Shown here: piece after piece, positions 19,287 to 29,572 of the stretch | How positions within the stretch are numbered: position 1 is the first letter of the stretch | How the letters are laid out: each line of letters begins with the position of its first letter | Assembly (NCBI GenBank): GCA_001725945.1 | Contig: LRMT01000106.1 | Location: 1 to 58,238, forward strand | Length of the DNA stretch: 58,238 nt | Direction: 5' to 3' | DNA from: Cupriavidus sp. UYMMa02A | Lineage (GTDB): Bacteria > Pseudomonadota > Gammaproteobacteria > Burkholderiales > Burkholderiaceae | Program-made: the position numbers and the translations under genes | The notes under the pieces: model-generated | Told to the model about the DNA's origin: nothing | The model's database searches: none | The model's input: only the letters and a program-made list of their open reading frames with translations

Positions 19287-20505
19287 TCAGGCCACCGCGC
19301 TCGCCGATAACCCCGCGCGCGCCCATACGCGCAGCGTGACCGCGCCCACGCCGCAGGCGGCCATCACCACCGCCAGCGGCAAGGCCGTACCGTCGTGCCA
19401 CACGCTGACGGCAGCACCGGCTACGGTGCCGAGCGAAAACTGCAGCGTACCCATCAGCGCCGATGCCGTGCCCGCGCGATGCCCCTGGTGCGTCAGCGCC
19501 AGTGCGGAGGCATTGGGCGTAATGCAGCCGAGCGAGCCGATAAAGACAAGAACCCCGCCAGCAGCACCGGCAGCACCAGCACGCCGGCCAGCGAGGCCGC
19601 GGCCAGCATCAGCCTGCGGCGCAAGGCGCGAGCAGCGCGCGCCCCAGCACACTGTCCAGTGTGCGCCCCTGCACCAGGCGTGCGTTCAGTTGTGACATGG
19701 CGATCAGCCCGAGCGCATTGGCACCAAACACAAAGCCGTAGTGCGAGGGATCGATGCCGTGGAGTTCGATCAGCACGAACGGCGATCCCGCAATATAGGC
19801 GAACATGCCCGCCTGCCCAAACCCGGCTGACAGCGAATACCCCAGGAATTCACGGTCCCGCAACAGTTGGGTGTAGCTTGCCGCGACTGCCCCCGGATGC
19901 AGCCGTGCCGCGCGTTCACGCGGCAGCGACTCTTCCATGCGGAAGTGCACCAGCGCCAGGATCAACAGGCCCGCCAGCGTCAGCAACCAGAAGATGGCCC
20001 GCCAGCCCAACGCACCGAGGACGGCGCCGCCGATGATCGGGGCCAGGATCGGGGCCAGCCCCATCACCAGCATCAGCGACGAGAAGGCTCGGGCCGATTC
20101 GTGGGCTTCAAGGCGGTCGCGAATCACCGCGCGGGCCATTACCATGCCCGCGCAACCACCGAGCGCTTGCAGGAAGCGCCAGAGCATCAGCGACTCGGCG
20201 CTGCGTGCCATGGCGCAACCCGCCGCGGCCAGTGCGTACAGGCCCAGGCCAACGTAGAGCGGCGGCTTGCGCCCGAAACGGTCACTGATCGGGCCGTAGA
20301 AGGCCTGCCCGAGCGCCAGGCCGACCAGAAACGTGCCCAGCGTCAACTGGATCTGCCCGATATCGACGCGCATGTCCGCGGCCAGCGTGGGAAAGCTTGG
20401 CAGGTACATATCGATCGACAGCGGCGCAATGGCTGTCAGCGAGGCACAGATCAGCAACCAGGCGGGAAAACGCGCAGCCTTCTGGCTGCCGGAGGATTGG
20501 GGCAT
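19287..20505 (-). CDS. Bcr/CflA-family multidrug MFS transporter (frameshifted)
   Basis: Drug:H+ antiporter of about 400 residues. The first ten membrane helices are in one frame, with APLSIDMYLPSFP at helix 1, the MFS motif A-like YGPISDRFGRKPPLYVG and WRFLQALGGCAGMVMARAVIRD. Breaks near 19615 and 19560 lead to the last helices (VLVFIGSLGCITPNASALAL, GTASALMGTLQFSLGTVAGAAV). The start at MPQSSGS is the usual one; the frame is open to 20580. Exported drugs unknown. Tail-to-tail with mscS, with only 3 bases between them. Confidence 0.88.
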
Positions 20506-20899
20506 CAGTATCAGTCCGGGGAGTTGGTGCCGGCAGCGGCTGTGCTTGTTAACCGTCCGCCAGACCGCAAATTGTTGCACAGCAAGACAAACCTAGCTGG
20601 AACGACGAAGGTTCGAGGTATGCGACATTTGCCAGCATGCTATGCCGCGACGCCGCCATGCCCTGCCAACGTCGGGTTCGGCAAATATCCTAATCTTGGC
20701 AGTATTGGCCAGCCTGGCACTTCGCGTCGCGGGTCGCGCAGGGGCCATGCAGTGCGGCTGTCGACGGATTACCGTGTGGCGCCGCTTTCACGCGAATGGG
20801 GGTGGAGGGTACAATGCGAGCCTGTCGGTCCTGTCTGCGCGACAGGCCGGCAGCCGCGCAGAGATGGGCGACAGTTTTGCCCCGGCAACGTTATCCTGC
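20506..20899. other. Intergenic region with a possible promoter
   Basis: About 390 bases between the divergent Bcr/CflA and secreted-protein genes. A TACAAT at 20810-20815 with TTTCAC 18 bases (or TTCACG 17 bases) upstream could be a sigma-70 promoter for the secreted protein. An inverted repeat GCCTGTC/GACAGGC just after it may form a hairpin in the leader. Nothing else is supported. Confidence 0.35.
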
Positions 20900-21481
20900 A
20901 TGAGAATACGACATACGCCGCTCACCGCTTCGCTTGGCTCAGCCGCTCTCGCGGCTGCACTGCTGCTGCCGTGGCCAGTGCAAAGCGCTCCGGCACAACT
21001 GCGCACGCCGCCCGCCTCGGCGCCCCCCCCCGTATTCGATGAAGCCGAGGCACTGGCCCGCATGCTCAAGGGTGCGGCTACCGGGCAGAATACCGGCGCG
21101 GCGGGCGTACCCGAGCTGCTGCGCAATACCACCCGGCCCGATGGCGTACTGGCACGCGCATGCCGGCAACTGAACGACGCGCTGCCGATCGAGATCGATG
21201 GAGAAACCCGCTTGCGGCGCTGCCAGTCAACGCCGGGCAAACACGTGTTGTTCCAGCTCGAGCTGACCAACTACCGCGGTCCCATGCTCGACCTGGCAAG
21301 CTTCGAGGTGAATTACGCGGCCCCGTTGCAGCGCAATATCTGCGCCAACCGCGATGTGGAAATCCTGACCAAGCTGGGCGTGAGCATGATGTTCCGCTAC
21401 ATGACACGGAACGATCGCGGCGAGCGCCGCGTCGGCGACGTCTACATCAATTCGCCAATCTGTACCGCAGCCCTGCGCTAA
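20900..21481 (+). CDS. Secreted protein of unknown function
   Basis: A 193-residue protein from MRIRHTPLTAS. Residues 1-30 are a signal peptide (LGSAALAAALLLPWPVQSAPA). The mature part has four Cys (ARACRQLND, RRCQST, RNICANRD, SPICTAAL), which suggests two disulfides in the periplasm. I do not recognise the family. The C-terminal half has regular alternating strands. The frame is open back to 20642, but that part overlaps the likely promoter. It converges with opgH. Confidence 0.6.
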   Translation: MRIRHTPLTASLGSAALAAALLLPWPVQSAPAQLRTPPASAPPPVFDEAEALARMLKGAATGQNTGAAGVPELLRNTTRPDGVLARACRQLNDALPIEIDGETRLRRCQSTPGKHVLFQLELTNYRGPMLDLASFEVNYAAPLQRNICANRDVEILTKLGVSMMFRYMTRNDRGERRVGDVYINSPICTAALR

Positions 21482-21523
21482 GTAGGGCTTTGGCCGTCCT
21501 GGGCAGCCGCGGGAATCCACGCC

Positions 21524-21546
21524 GGGACGCGGCGGCACCGCGTCCC
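21524..21546. terminator. Hairpin between convergent secreted protein and opgH
   Basis: Perfect 9-bp stem GGGACGCGG/CCGCGTCCC (21524-21532 and 21538-21546), 5-base loop. It lies 43 bases after the secreted-protein stop and 9 bases before the opgH stop. No T run. Confidence 0.6.
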
Positions 21547-21554
21547 GCTTCCGG

Positions 21555-24139
21555 TCAGGCGGCGCGCGGGCGCAGCGGCAACACGTTCGGCGCGCGCCGG
21601 ATCAGCAGGCGGATATCCTTCCATCCCGCATCGGCCAGCGGCGATCCCCAGACCAGTTCATGCAGCTTCGACAGCGCGAACGGATCGCCGAGCAGAATAT
21701 GCCGTTGCGACGCGGTCAGCGCGCGCGGCCGCCGGTGAGTGCGTGCTGCACCAGCGCCGCGTGGCGCTCCTTCGCGGATTCCGGCTGTACGACACGCGCC
21801 GAAGCCGTGGCGCACATCAGTGCATTGGTGACCGGGTCGACCACGGCATCGACGAAATCCGGCGTCTCGGCCGTCTGCTCGACGTGCTGCTGCGTTTCGA
21901 CGATTTCCCGCGGCGGCATGGCTTCCTCGGGAATCATGAACAGCCCTGCCTCGCGCGAGCGCGGCCGAATGACACGCGCGACAACATGACCGACAGCGGA
22001 ATCGACAATGCCAGCGAACCTACGATCGGCAATAGCCACAGCACGTAAGACGGGTTCAGCCAGTACACCAGCGCACCCCATGCCAGCCCCAGCAGCGTGT
22101 GCGAACCATGCCGGCGCAGGGCTTCGCCCCACGTCGTCTCGGCATCTTCGCGCGGCGGCGATTTCCACGAAATGCCCCATCCGCTGTAGGCGGCGATGAC
22201 AAACTTGGTGTGGAACAGCATGCGGGTCGGCGCCAGCAGAGCGGACAGCACGACTTCGATCAGCATGCTCAGCACGAGCCTGGGCAAGCCACCATACTGG
22301 CGCGCCTGCCGCACGAGCAGCAGCACGCTCGCCACCTTGGGCAGGAACAGCAGCGTGGCAGTGGCCGAGAACAGCGCGAGCGCCTTCTCCGGATGCCATT
22401 CCGGCCAGGTCGGGAACAACTGGTAAGGCTGCGTGAAATACTCCGGCGGCACCAGCGCGTGCCGCGCCAGCATCGCCGTCGACAACAGCAGGAACAGGAA
22501 CCAGAGCGGCGCCGACAGGTAGGCCATGATCCCCGTCAGGAACACCGCACGGTGCACCACGTGGAAGCCCTGCTTCAGCCACAGCCGGAAATTCATCAGG
22601 TTGCCCTGGCACCAGCGGCGGTCGCGCTTGACCTCGTCGAGCAGGTTCGGCGGCAGTTCCTCGTACGAACCGGGCAGGTCATACGCGATCCACACGCCCC
22701 AGCCCGCGCGGCGCATCAGTGCGGCCTCGACGAAGTCGTGCGACAGAATCTCTCCCGACAATGGCCCGCGGCCCGGCAGCGGCGCGAGCGCGCAGTGTTC
22801 CATGAAGGGCTTGACGCGGATGATCGCGTTGTGGCCCCAGTAATGCGACTCCCCCAGTTGCCAGTAGTGCAGGCCGGCCGTGAACAGCGGGCCGTAGACG
22901 CGCGTGGCGAACTGCTGCACGCGCGCATAGAGGGTTTCACGACCGACCGCCAGCGGCGCGCTCTGGATGATGCCGGCGCCCGGATTGGCCTCCATGAGCC
23001 GCACCAGCGTGGCGAGGCAATCGCCGCTCATCACGCTGTCGGCATCGAGCACCACCATGTAGCGGTACTTGCTGCCCCAGCGGCGGCAGAAGTCGGCCAC
23101 GTTGCCGGTCTTGCGCTTGACCCGGTGGCGGCGCCAGCGATAGAAGATCCGTCCGAAGCCACCGACCGCGCGGCATACTTCCATCCACGCGTCGACCTCC
23201 GCCGTGCGCAGGTCCGGGTTGCCGCTGTCGGACAGGACAATGAAATCGAAGTTGGCAAGATGGCCCGTGCGCCCGAGCGATTCGTAGGTCGCGCGCAGGC
23301 CAGCGAACACACGCGTCACGTCCTCATTGCAGATCGGCATGATGACCGCGGTGCGCGCATCGGGCGCGCAACGGAGCATCCGGCGCGGCGGAGCGCGAGA
23401 TCAGATGCCGGTCGCCGCCCTTGGCCAGCACCAGGAAGCCCATCATGGCGGTCCAGAAGCCGGCGGAAACCCACGAGAACAGCACCGCGAACAGGACCAG
23501 GATCGCGATCTCGAGCAGATCGGCGCCGTGGTACGGCAGCACCTTGGTCATGAAGTACGTGGCCAGCGCAGTCTGCGCCACCACCAGCCCCAGCAGGAAC
23601 CAGCGCCGGTGCGAACCGGCGGGATGCCATTTGCCTTCGGCATCGGGCCCATCATGCAGCGTGTCCCAGGTTTCAGGCACGGGGGGGCGGCCCAGCATGC
23701 GGCGCCAGGTGTTGCGCACCCAGCCGGTGACCATATGCGGCGGCCACTGGCGCGGCACCATGGAGCTGCGCTGCGGCTCGGGGCCGGTGTCCACGTGCAC
23801 GGTGCCGTCAGGCCGGCGCTTCAGCAACGGTTCGCCGGCGACTTGCGGATTGCCGTAGGCCAGCGCGAACCGCCGCGCGACTGAAGCGTAGGTCGTTCCG
23901 CCAGGCTCAGGAGTTTCTCCCCTGGCCGGCTCACGCGCCGACAGCCTGGACTGCAATTGCTCGATGGCCGTCTGTGCATCGCGCGAGTCGATGGCGATGC
24001 CCGCGGAAACGGGCACCGCCGAATCTGCCAGCAGTTCGCTGCGCAGTTCAGACGATACGGGCAGGCGGTCGACATAGCGCTCGCATGCCGCCGCCTGGGC
24101 CGGTCGCTGCTTTAGCCTGGGGGTAAAATGTAGCTCCAC
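21555..24139 (-). CDS. opgH: Glucan glucosyltransferase OpgH/MdoH (frameshifted)
   Basis: Inner-membrane GT2 enzyme that polymerises and exports the beta-1,2-linked backbone of osmoregulated periplasmic glucans from UDP-glucose. Four pieces: N-terminal cytosolic region and two membrane helices; the catalytic domain with VVLDADS (DxD) and [11 protein letters not shown] (RxxRW type); C-terminal membrane helices; and a soluble tail to LPLRPRAA. Breaks near 23370, 21955 and 21735. The GTG start at 24139 lies inside opgG, overlapping it by 28 bases, so translation is coupled. Restored length of about 860 residues fits the family. Confidence 0.93.
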
Positions 24140-25714
24140 GTCTCGGATAAGGTTGTATTGCCGTTGCGAAGATAGCCGCGCAACTCAACCGGCTTGTTGA
24201 CATCCTTGCGGCGCATCACCATCGTCATGCGCCAGCCGCCGGTCGCGTCATTGCGCTGTACCGACGTTTTCAGCAGTTCAGCATTGGCATCGGCCGATAC
24301 CACCGGATCGATGCGCACATCGGCCGGCAGCTTGCGGAAGGCCGGGCCTCGAAATCCACCACCAGCGAGAAGCTGGTGTCTTCCTGCTTGCGCGTGAGGC
24401 CCTGCCCCATGCGGGTCTGCGTCACCCACGACAGCGGCGGCATCTGTTCGCCATCTTTCTGCCACAGCAGGCGGTACTCGTAGTCGAACGGCTGCTTCGG
24501 CTTGGGCGGGTTGTCGGGGACCCAGTACGCCACCATGTTGTCGTTGGTCTCGTCGGGTGTGGGGATCTGGACGAGTTCCACCCTGCCCGAGCCCCAGTTC
24601 CCGCGCGGCTCGACCCAGCCGCTCGGCCGGCGCTCGTACCACGCGCCGATCTCCTGGTAGTTGGCAAAGCTGCGGTCACGCTGCATCAGCCCGAAGCCCT
24701 GCGGATTGGTGGCGGAAAATGACGTCACCAGCAGGCGCTTGGGATTGACCAGCGGCCGCCACACCCATTCGCCGGTGCCCAGATGGATCGAAAGCCCGTC
24801 CGAGTCATGCACTTCCGGCCGGAAATCGGACTGCGGCGATGGCTGGTTCTCGCCGAACAGGTACATGCTGGTCAGCGGCGCCAGTCCGAGCTTGGTCACG
24901 TTCTCGCGCAGGAACAGGCGGGACTTGACCTCCATGGACGTTTCTTCGCCGGGCTTGATGACGAAGCGATAAGCGCCGCTCACACGGCGCGAATCCATGA
25001 GCGCATAGATCGTGATCTGCTTGTCCGAAGCGGAGGGCCGCTCGATCCAGTACTCGACGAAACGCGGAAATTCCTCGCCGGAATTGAGTGCGGTGTCCAC
25101 GCGAGTCCGCGCGCGGACAGCCCGTACCACTGCTCCTTGCCGAGTGCGCGGAAATAGCTCGCGCCAAGGAAGGAAGCCAGTTCATCCTTGCGTTTGCCCT
25201 GATTGAGCGGGTACAGCACGCGGAAGCCCGCAAAACCCAGGCCCTTTAGCCGCGCTGCATCGACCTTGTGCGGACCGTAGTTGAACGCGGCCGGATCAAA
25301 GCGGAATTCGCGCACGCTGCCGTTGACCACTTCGTGAATGCGCACGGGCTGGTCGAAGACCATGCCCTCGTGGAAGAAGGAGAGCTCGAACGGCAGGCGC
25401 GCATTGCGCCACGCAAAGCGCTCGGGCTTGTACTCGATCTCGCGGTACTGCTCGTAAGACAGCTCGCGCAGTTCACGCGGCAGATTTTGGTCCGGTGCCT
25501 TGTAGGGAGAAGCCGCCAGTTGCCGCGCCCGGGTCGCGACGGTATCGAAATCGAAAGCGTGCGCCGCCATGGCGAGCACGGCAAGTGCGCTGCCGCCCAG
25601 CCACCTGGCCATCCGCACGCGCACCCTGGCCGACGCCCCGCGACAGCGGACACGGGCAGATAGCGGCCGTGCAGGCGATGGTTCGGACAGGCGTGGCGTG
25701 ACGTTTGATGACAT
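24112..25714 (-). CDS. opgG: Periplasmic glucan biosynthesis protein OpgG/MdoG (frameshifted)
   Basis: Periplasmic partner of OpgH, needed for backbone assembly and branching of osmoregulated periplasmic glucans. After a long basic N-terminus comes a signal segment ([14 protein letters not shown]), then [19 protein letters not shown], the standard OpgG start of the mature protein. Breaks near 25105 and 24345; all expected blocks are present ([22 protein letters not shown]-like, [36 protein letters not shown]). Restored length is about 535 residues. The start at 25714 lacks a clear ribosome site; M35 at 25612 is an alternative. Confidence 0.93.
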
Positions 25715-26068
25715 GAATGCCCAGATTGGAAGCGTGGACGGTGCGACCGGCTCTTGTGACCGGGACGACGGACGACCTGGGGGACAGCTCAGTGGCCCAC
25801 CAAGCAAGAGAATGACCTGGCGTGGCCATATCTGGCCCGGGGCGCGAAAAACCGAGCCTGCTGGCCCGGTCTCGCTTGATTGCGATTTGCGACAAACCTT
25901 AACAATTCGAGTCGAAAAAGTCACGTTTCGATCACGCAAGGTTTGAAACAAAATGAAACCCACGCCACTGCCAAGGCGCATTCCGCCTCTGCAGCGGGTT
26001 GGCCGCCTCAATGCGCGGCAACGTCAGGACGCTCGCCGCGCACATGAGCCGGGGCGATAACGACGGCG
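25715..26068. other. Intergenic region upstream of opgG
   Basis: About 350 bases between the opgG start and the end of the repeat-protein gene. The part near 25870-25960 is AT-richer than its surroundings (TTAACAATTCGAG, GAAAAAGTCACG) and is the likely opgG promoter area, but no convincing -35/-10 pair can be named. No protein-like frame. Confidence 0.3.
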
Positions 26069-26439
26069 CTACTGTTTCGCGCCGTCGGTGTAGGTATCGA
26101 ACTTGCCCGCCTTAGCGCCGTCCGTGTATGGGTCGGCCTTGCCCGCCTTGGCGCCGTCCGTGTATGGGTCGGCCTTGCGACGCGCTCAGCGCCCTGGATC
26201 GGCTCGAGCTGGTCGGTGCGTGCACCTGGCGCCAGCGATGTCACATTGTCGGACTTGGAACCCTCCGTGTAGGGGTCAAACTTGCCGGACTTGGCACCTT
26301 CACTGTAGGTGTCGAACTTGCCGGACTTCGCACCGTCCGAATAGGGGTCGAATTTTCCGCTCTTTCCAGGCGATTGGGCGTGCACGGCGCCGAACGCGGC
26401 GGCGAGCGCCAGGCCGAGGGTGAGGTGGCGCAGTTTCAT
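26069..26439 (-). CDS. Secreted 12-residue tandem-repeat protein (frameshifted)
   Basis: Signal peptide (MKLRHLTLGLALAAAFGAVHA) followed by about six degenerate copies of a 12-residue unit of the form K-S/A-G-K-F/A-D-P/T-Y-S/T-D/E-G-A. Copies 1-3 are contiguous (FDPYSDG, FDTYSEG, FDPYTEG). A divergent spacer follows (NVTSLAPGARTDQLEPIQG). After a break near 26185 three more copies appear (ADPYTDGA, ADPYTDGA, FDTYTDGA), ending in KQ at 26069. Each unit pairs basic, acidic and aromatic residues, a pattern seen in calcium-binding or surface-exposed repeats. Function unknown; such proteins occur in related bacteria as hypotheticals. Confidence 0.65.
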
Positions 26440-26680
26440 GGGGACTCCTCTCGCGATGATTGCGCGTTATGCCCCGCTGCCTGTCGATGCATATGGCGTT
26501 GCGGCAAGCGTCCGTGGCAACAATCAACGCTAGGCCAGCAAAAATCGGCTGTCAACCACGCCGCCGCGCAAGCGGCGCCAAAGGCGCCGCCAGTGGGCAT
26601 TCGCACAAAGGTTCGGCTTACAATGCACTCGCCTGCGCGCGGCCACCTGTCGCGCAAACATACATAAGAAAGGAACGACC

Positions 26681-27090
26681 ATGTCCCGGCAAGCCCGACG
26701 CCTTCCCACCGTTGCCCTGGCCAGCGCATTGCGCGCGCCGCGCTGATGTTCGCCGCGGCCGCTCCCGCCCAGGCCTATTTCGACAACTACCTGTCCGGCA
26801 CGATCATCGGCAAGATGAGCAAGGACGAAGCGGCATCGTTCGCCAAGTCAGTTGGCAAGGCGTTGAACGAGACCGCAGACGGTCAATCGATCTCGTGGGA
26901 ATTCCCGGCCAGCGGCAAGCGCCTGCCGGTGGAAGGCACGCTGACACCGGTCTCCAGCAAGACCGATCAGGGCCAGTCATGCCGGCGGCTCAAGAGCGAC
27001 CTCAAGCGCGGCAGCGCCGAAGAGCACTGGAGCGGCTGGTTCTGCAAGCAGAAGGACGGCCAGTGGAAGTCCCGCCACGTCGCGGAATAG
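26681..27090 (+). CDS. Exported RT0821/Lpp0805-type surface-antigen-domain protein (frameshifted)
   Basis: Start at 26681 behind AGGA. The signal peptide begins MSRQARRLPTVALASAL and, after a break near 26735, continues ALMFAAAAPAQA. The mature part (YFDNYLSGTIIGKMSKDEAASF, ALNETADGQSISWEFP, GQSCRRLKSDL, WFCKQKDGQWK) matches the C-terminal domain of the 17-kDa/RT0821 surface antigen group, with two conserved Cys. Probably periplasmic or outer-membrane associated. No role can be assigned. It faces the Adhesin_E-like gene tail to tail. Confidence 0.6.
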
Positions 27091-27104
27091 CGGCTGCCCT
27101 GCCC

Positions 27105-27659
27105 TCAGCGGCACAGCCGCCGCAACAGCTCCGCGGCCACCGAGCCGGTGGCTGCCGGCTGGAAGCGCGAGGACTGCGGCGCGCGGATCGTGTAAAGCGC
27201 CTCGCCCTTGGCGAAGCGCTTGCTGTAGAGCGTCTGCTCCACCACTGCAAACATCGACGACGCGCAGTTGAGCACCATGCGCTTCAGCGAGGACCGGATC
27301 GGATCACCGCTCGTGGTACGGATCACCCCGGCCGGCGCATTGCGCATGACGACGACGCCGACCTCCGGCCCTGCACGCTTGACGGCAACCTGGTCGAAGT
27401 AGGAAATCACGCCATTGGCGCCCATCATGGGCATCCAGCGTTGCGGGTCCGGCGCTGACGGGTCTGGCGCGGCAACGACGGCGCAACCGGCGCGCGGCGT
27501 GGAGCGGAAAACCGTGGCGCCGGACGGCTGCGAACATTGGTACAGGCCGGCGGCAGCGGCGGGGTGGCTGTCGTAGCCAATCCCGGACTCGGCATGGGCC
27601 GCAACGCCCACCGCGCAGCCGAACAGCACGGCGGCGCATCGAAAAATGCGGAAAAACAT
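27105..27659 (-). CDS. Secreted Adhesin_E/CNP1-like protein
   Basis: Intact 184-residue protein starting MFFRIFRCAAVLFG, with a signal peptide ending near AAHA. The first part has YQCSQPSGATVFRSTPRAGC, like the DUF4124 disulfide motif. The second part has YFDQVAVKRAGPEVGVVVMRN, LNCASSMFAVVEQ and a final LLRRLCR, the pattern of the surface-adhesin E fold in which two Cys pair. Likely periplasmic. The family call is by pattern only. The frame is open to 27737, but the signal peptide sets the start. Confidence 0.6.
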   Translation of the reverse strand: MFFRIFRCAAVLFGCAVGVAAHAESGIGYDSHPAAAAGLYQCSQPSGATVFRSTPRAGCAVVAAPDPSAPDPQRWMPMMGANGVISYFDQVAVKRAGPEVGVVVMRNAPAGVIRTTSGDPIRSSLKRMVLNCASSMFAVVEQTLYSKRFAKGEALYTIRAPQSSRFQPAATGSVAAELLRRLCR

Positions 27660-27740
27660 TGAATCGCCCTCGAATTGACGGGAAAAAACGATCCGCATTG
27701 TCGCATATGCCACCGCGCTTGCCGACCGGCACGGCAAGAA

Positions 27741-28411
27741 TCAGCCGTGGATTTCGCGCCAGGCCACCAGGTCGGCAATGGTCAGGACCGGCAGACGGTA
27801 CATCTCGGCAAACGCCAGCGCCTCAGGGCGGCGAGCATGGTGCCGTCGGGATTCATCAGCTCGCAAAGCACCGCGGCCGGAGACAGGCCGGCCATGCGCG
27901 CCAGCTCCACCGAACCTTCGGTGTGTCCGCGCCGCGCCAGCACGCCGCCATCCACGGCCACCAGCGGGAACACGTGGCCCGGGCTGACCACGGCATCCGT
28001 TCCCGCATCCTTCGCAATGGCCGCCCGGATCGTCGTGATCCGGTCCGCCGCGCTCACGCCGGTGGTGACGCCCTCGCGCGCCTCGATCGACACGGTAAAC
28101 GCCGTTCCGTATTGGCTGCGGTTGTTCTCGACCATGGGGCGCAGGCCGAGCTGGCGCACCTTGTCGGCGGTGAGGCACAGGCAGACGATGCCGCTGCATT
28201 CCCGGATCATCATCGCCATATTGGACGGCGTCAGGCATTCGGCGGCCAGGATAAGGTCGGCCTCGTTCTCGCGGTCGTCATCGTCGAGCAGCACGACCGG
28301 CCGCCCTTCGCGCATGGCGTCCAGCGCCTGCGCAATGCGCAAGGCGAGTGGGCGCTCGTCGGCATCGGCGCCAAGCGTGATGAGTTCGGGTTCGTTGGAA
28401 AGGGATTGCAT
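27741..28411 (-). CDS. ribB: 3,4-dihydroxy-2-butanone-4-phosphate synthase (frameshifted)
   Basis: Riboflavin pathway enzyme converting ribulose-5-phosphate to dihydroxybutanone phosphate plus formate. Key blocks: [16 protein letters not shown] with the metal-binding Glu, [28 protein letters not shown], and [17 protein letters not shown] with the catalytic His-Thr-Glu. A break near 27830 joins to the end ([22 protein letters not shown]). About 215 residues, a stand-alone RibB without a GTP cyclohydrolase II domain. The start at 28411 follows AGGAG. An FMN riboswitch lies upstream, so FMN should lower expression. Confidence 0.93.
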
Positions 28412-28594
28412 GAAACGCTCCTTGCTACCAGATCAGTGGGCGTTTCAGGGGAGGATCAACGGGAGTGCGCTGACAGCCATGGCAGGCGCACGGCATGATG
28501 GTGCGATACCGCACGCCGGACAACAGACTCCGGCCGCAGGCAAGCGCAACCATCCATGCCCCGCGCCAGAGGCGGCCAGGCAGGCACCCGCCCA
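28412..28594 (-). other. ribB leader between riboswitch and start codon
   Basis: Expression platform of the FMN riboswitch. It is GC-rich with several possible stems and ends in AGGAGCGTTTC before the ATG. No run of T marks an intrinsic terminator, so control through masking of the ribosome site is somewhat more likely. This is inference. Confidence 0.4.
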
Positions 28595-28743
28595 TCTTCT
28601 TTCATCCGGACTATGACCGTCGGCCCTGGCCTCGCACCAGGTCTGCTGACCCTGCACGCAATGTGCAGGCGCTCGCGGCTCGCAACATCGCACGTGGACG
28701 TACGTTGCCGCATACCGCCGGTGGGGAGTTTCACCCCGCCCTG
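28595..28743 (-). promoter_or_regulatory. FMN riboswitch (RFN element)
   Basis: On the minus strand, in order, the RFN consensus blocks: AGGGCGGGGTGAAACTCCCC, ACCGGCGGTA, GAGCCGCGAGCG, GTCAGCAGACCTGGT, GGCCAGGGCCGACGGTCATA and GTCCGGATGAAAGA. It stands about 185 bases ahead of ribB. With FMN bound it would stop transcription or hide the ribosome site. The variable arm (around 28665-28690) is short. Confidence 0.95.
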
Positions 28744-28945
28744 AAGACGTAACGGTGCCGGCAGGTCCGCGCCACGCCTCGATGGCATCGCGCGAAAGTG
28801 CCGGCGGGCCGATGTTAGCACGGGTGTTCGTTTTTCCTGGGCCTGCAACGTGGCCCGTCGTGTACTACAACTAGATCAGGTGTGATGAAAAAGGGACTAT
28901 GCGCGCCACCGCCGCGGCCCCTCCCGATAACAACGAGCCCATCTT

Positions 28946-29572
28946 ATGCAACCGCTGCCCGAAGACCGGCCTGCCTGTTCCGCTCCACCAACCTCGCGCC
29001 GCATATCATTCCCGGTACGGCGCATACGGCACGCAGCACTGGCTGCGGTGTTGCTTGGCGCCGCCTTCGGGTCCAGCCTGGCGCAAGCTGCTCCGCCCAT
29101 ACCTGCCGTCCAGATTGGCTATGGCGTCGATAGCAAACACGATGTCCAGAAAATAGAGGCCGCCTTCCTGTGGGATTCTGGCTTTGCCTGGGGCAACCCG
29201 CAGGGCTGGCTGCTTGACCTGCAATGGGAGGTAAATGTTGCGCGCTGGCATAGCACCAGCAGCAACAATCCCCGCAATCCCTGGGAGTTCGGCGTTGCGC
29301 CCGTGGTCAGGCTGGCCTGGAAGCGCTATAGCTGGGTGCCTTTCCTGGAACTGTCTCTGGGCCTGCGGCTGATGAGCGAGACGCGCAGCTCCGATGACCA
29401 CATTTATTCGACCGCCTTCCAGTTCTCGGAGTACGGGGGCCTGGGCGTGGCCTTCGGCAAGGATCAGCAGTTTGCCGTGGGTTATCGGTACCAGCACATC
29501 TCGAATGGCGGGATCAAGGAACCGAATCCCGGCACAGGCTTCAGCACGGTATACCTCCGTTACCGCTTCTGA
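28946..29572 (+). CDS. pagL: Lipid A 3-O-deacylase, PagL-like
   Basis: Outer-membrane beta-barrel that removes the 3-O acyl chain from lipid A. The 208-residue protein has an unusually long, basic N-terminus, then a signal segment (HAALAAVLLGAAFGSSLAQA) cleaved near residue 49. The C-terminal PagL block has the active-site His184 and Ser186 in RYQHISNGGIKEPNPG, and the chain ends in YLRYRF with the terminal Phe needed for barrel insertion. The start is uncertain: ATG at 28899 has a better ribosome site but lies in another frame. Its last 13 bases overlap the end of the XRE gene on the other strand. Confidence 0.85.
   Translation: MQPLPEDRPACSAPPTSRRISFPVRRIRHAALAAVLLGAAFGSSLAQAAPPIPAVQIGYGVDSKHDVQKIEAAFLWDSGFAWGNPQGWLLDLQWEVNVARWHSTSSNNPRNPWEFGVAPVVRLAWKRYSWVPFLELSLGLRLMSETRSSDDHIYSTAFQFSEYGGLGVAFGKDQQFAVGYRYQHISNGGIKEPNPGTGFSTVYLRYRF

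Noticed and set aside
22099..23553. Long plus-strand frame opposite opgH
   Set aside because: Antisense shadow; the opposite strand encodes a clear glucosyltransferase.
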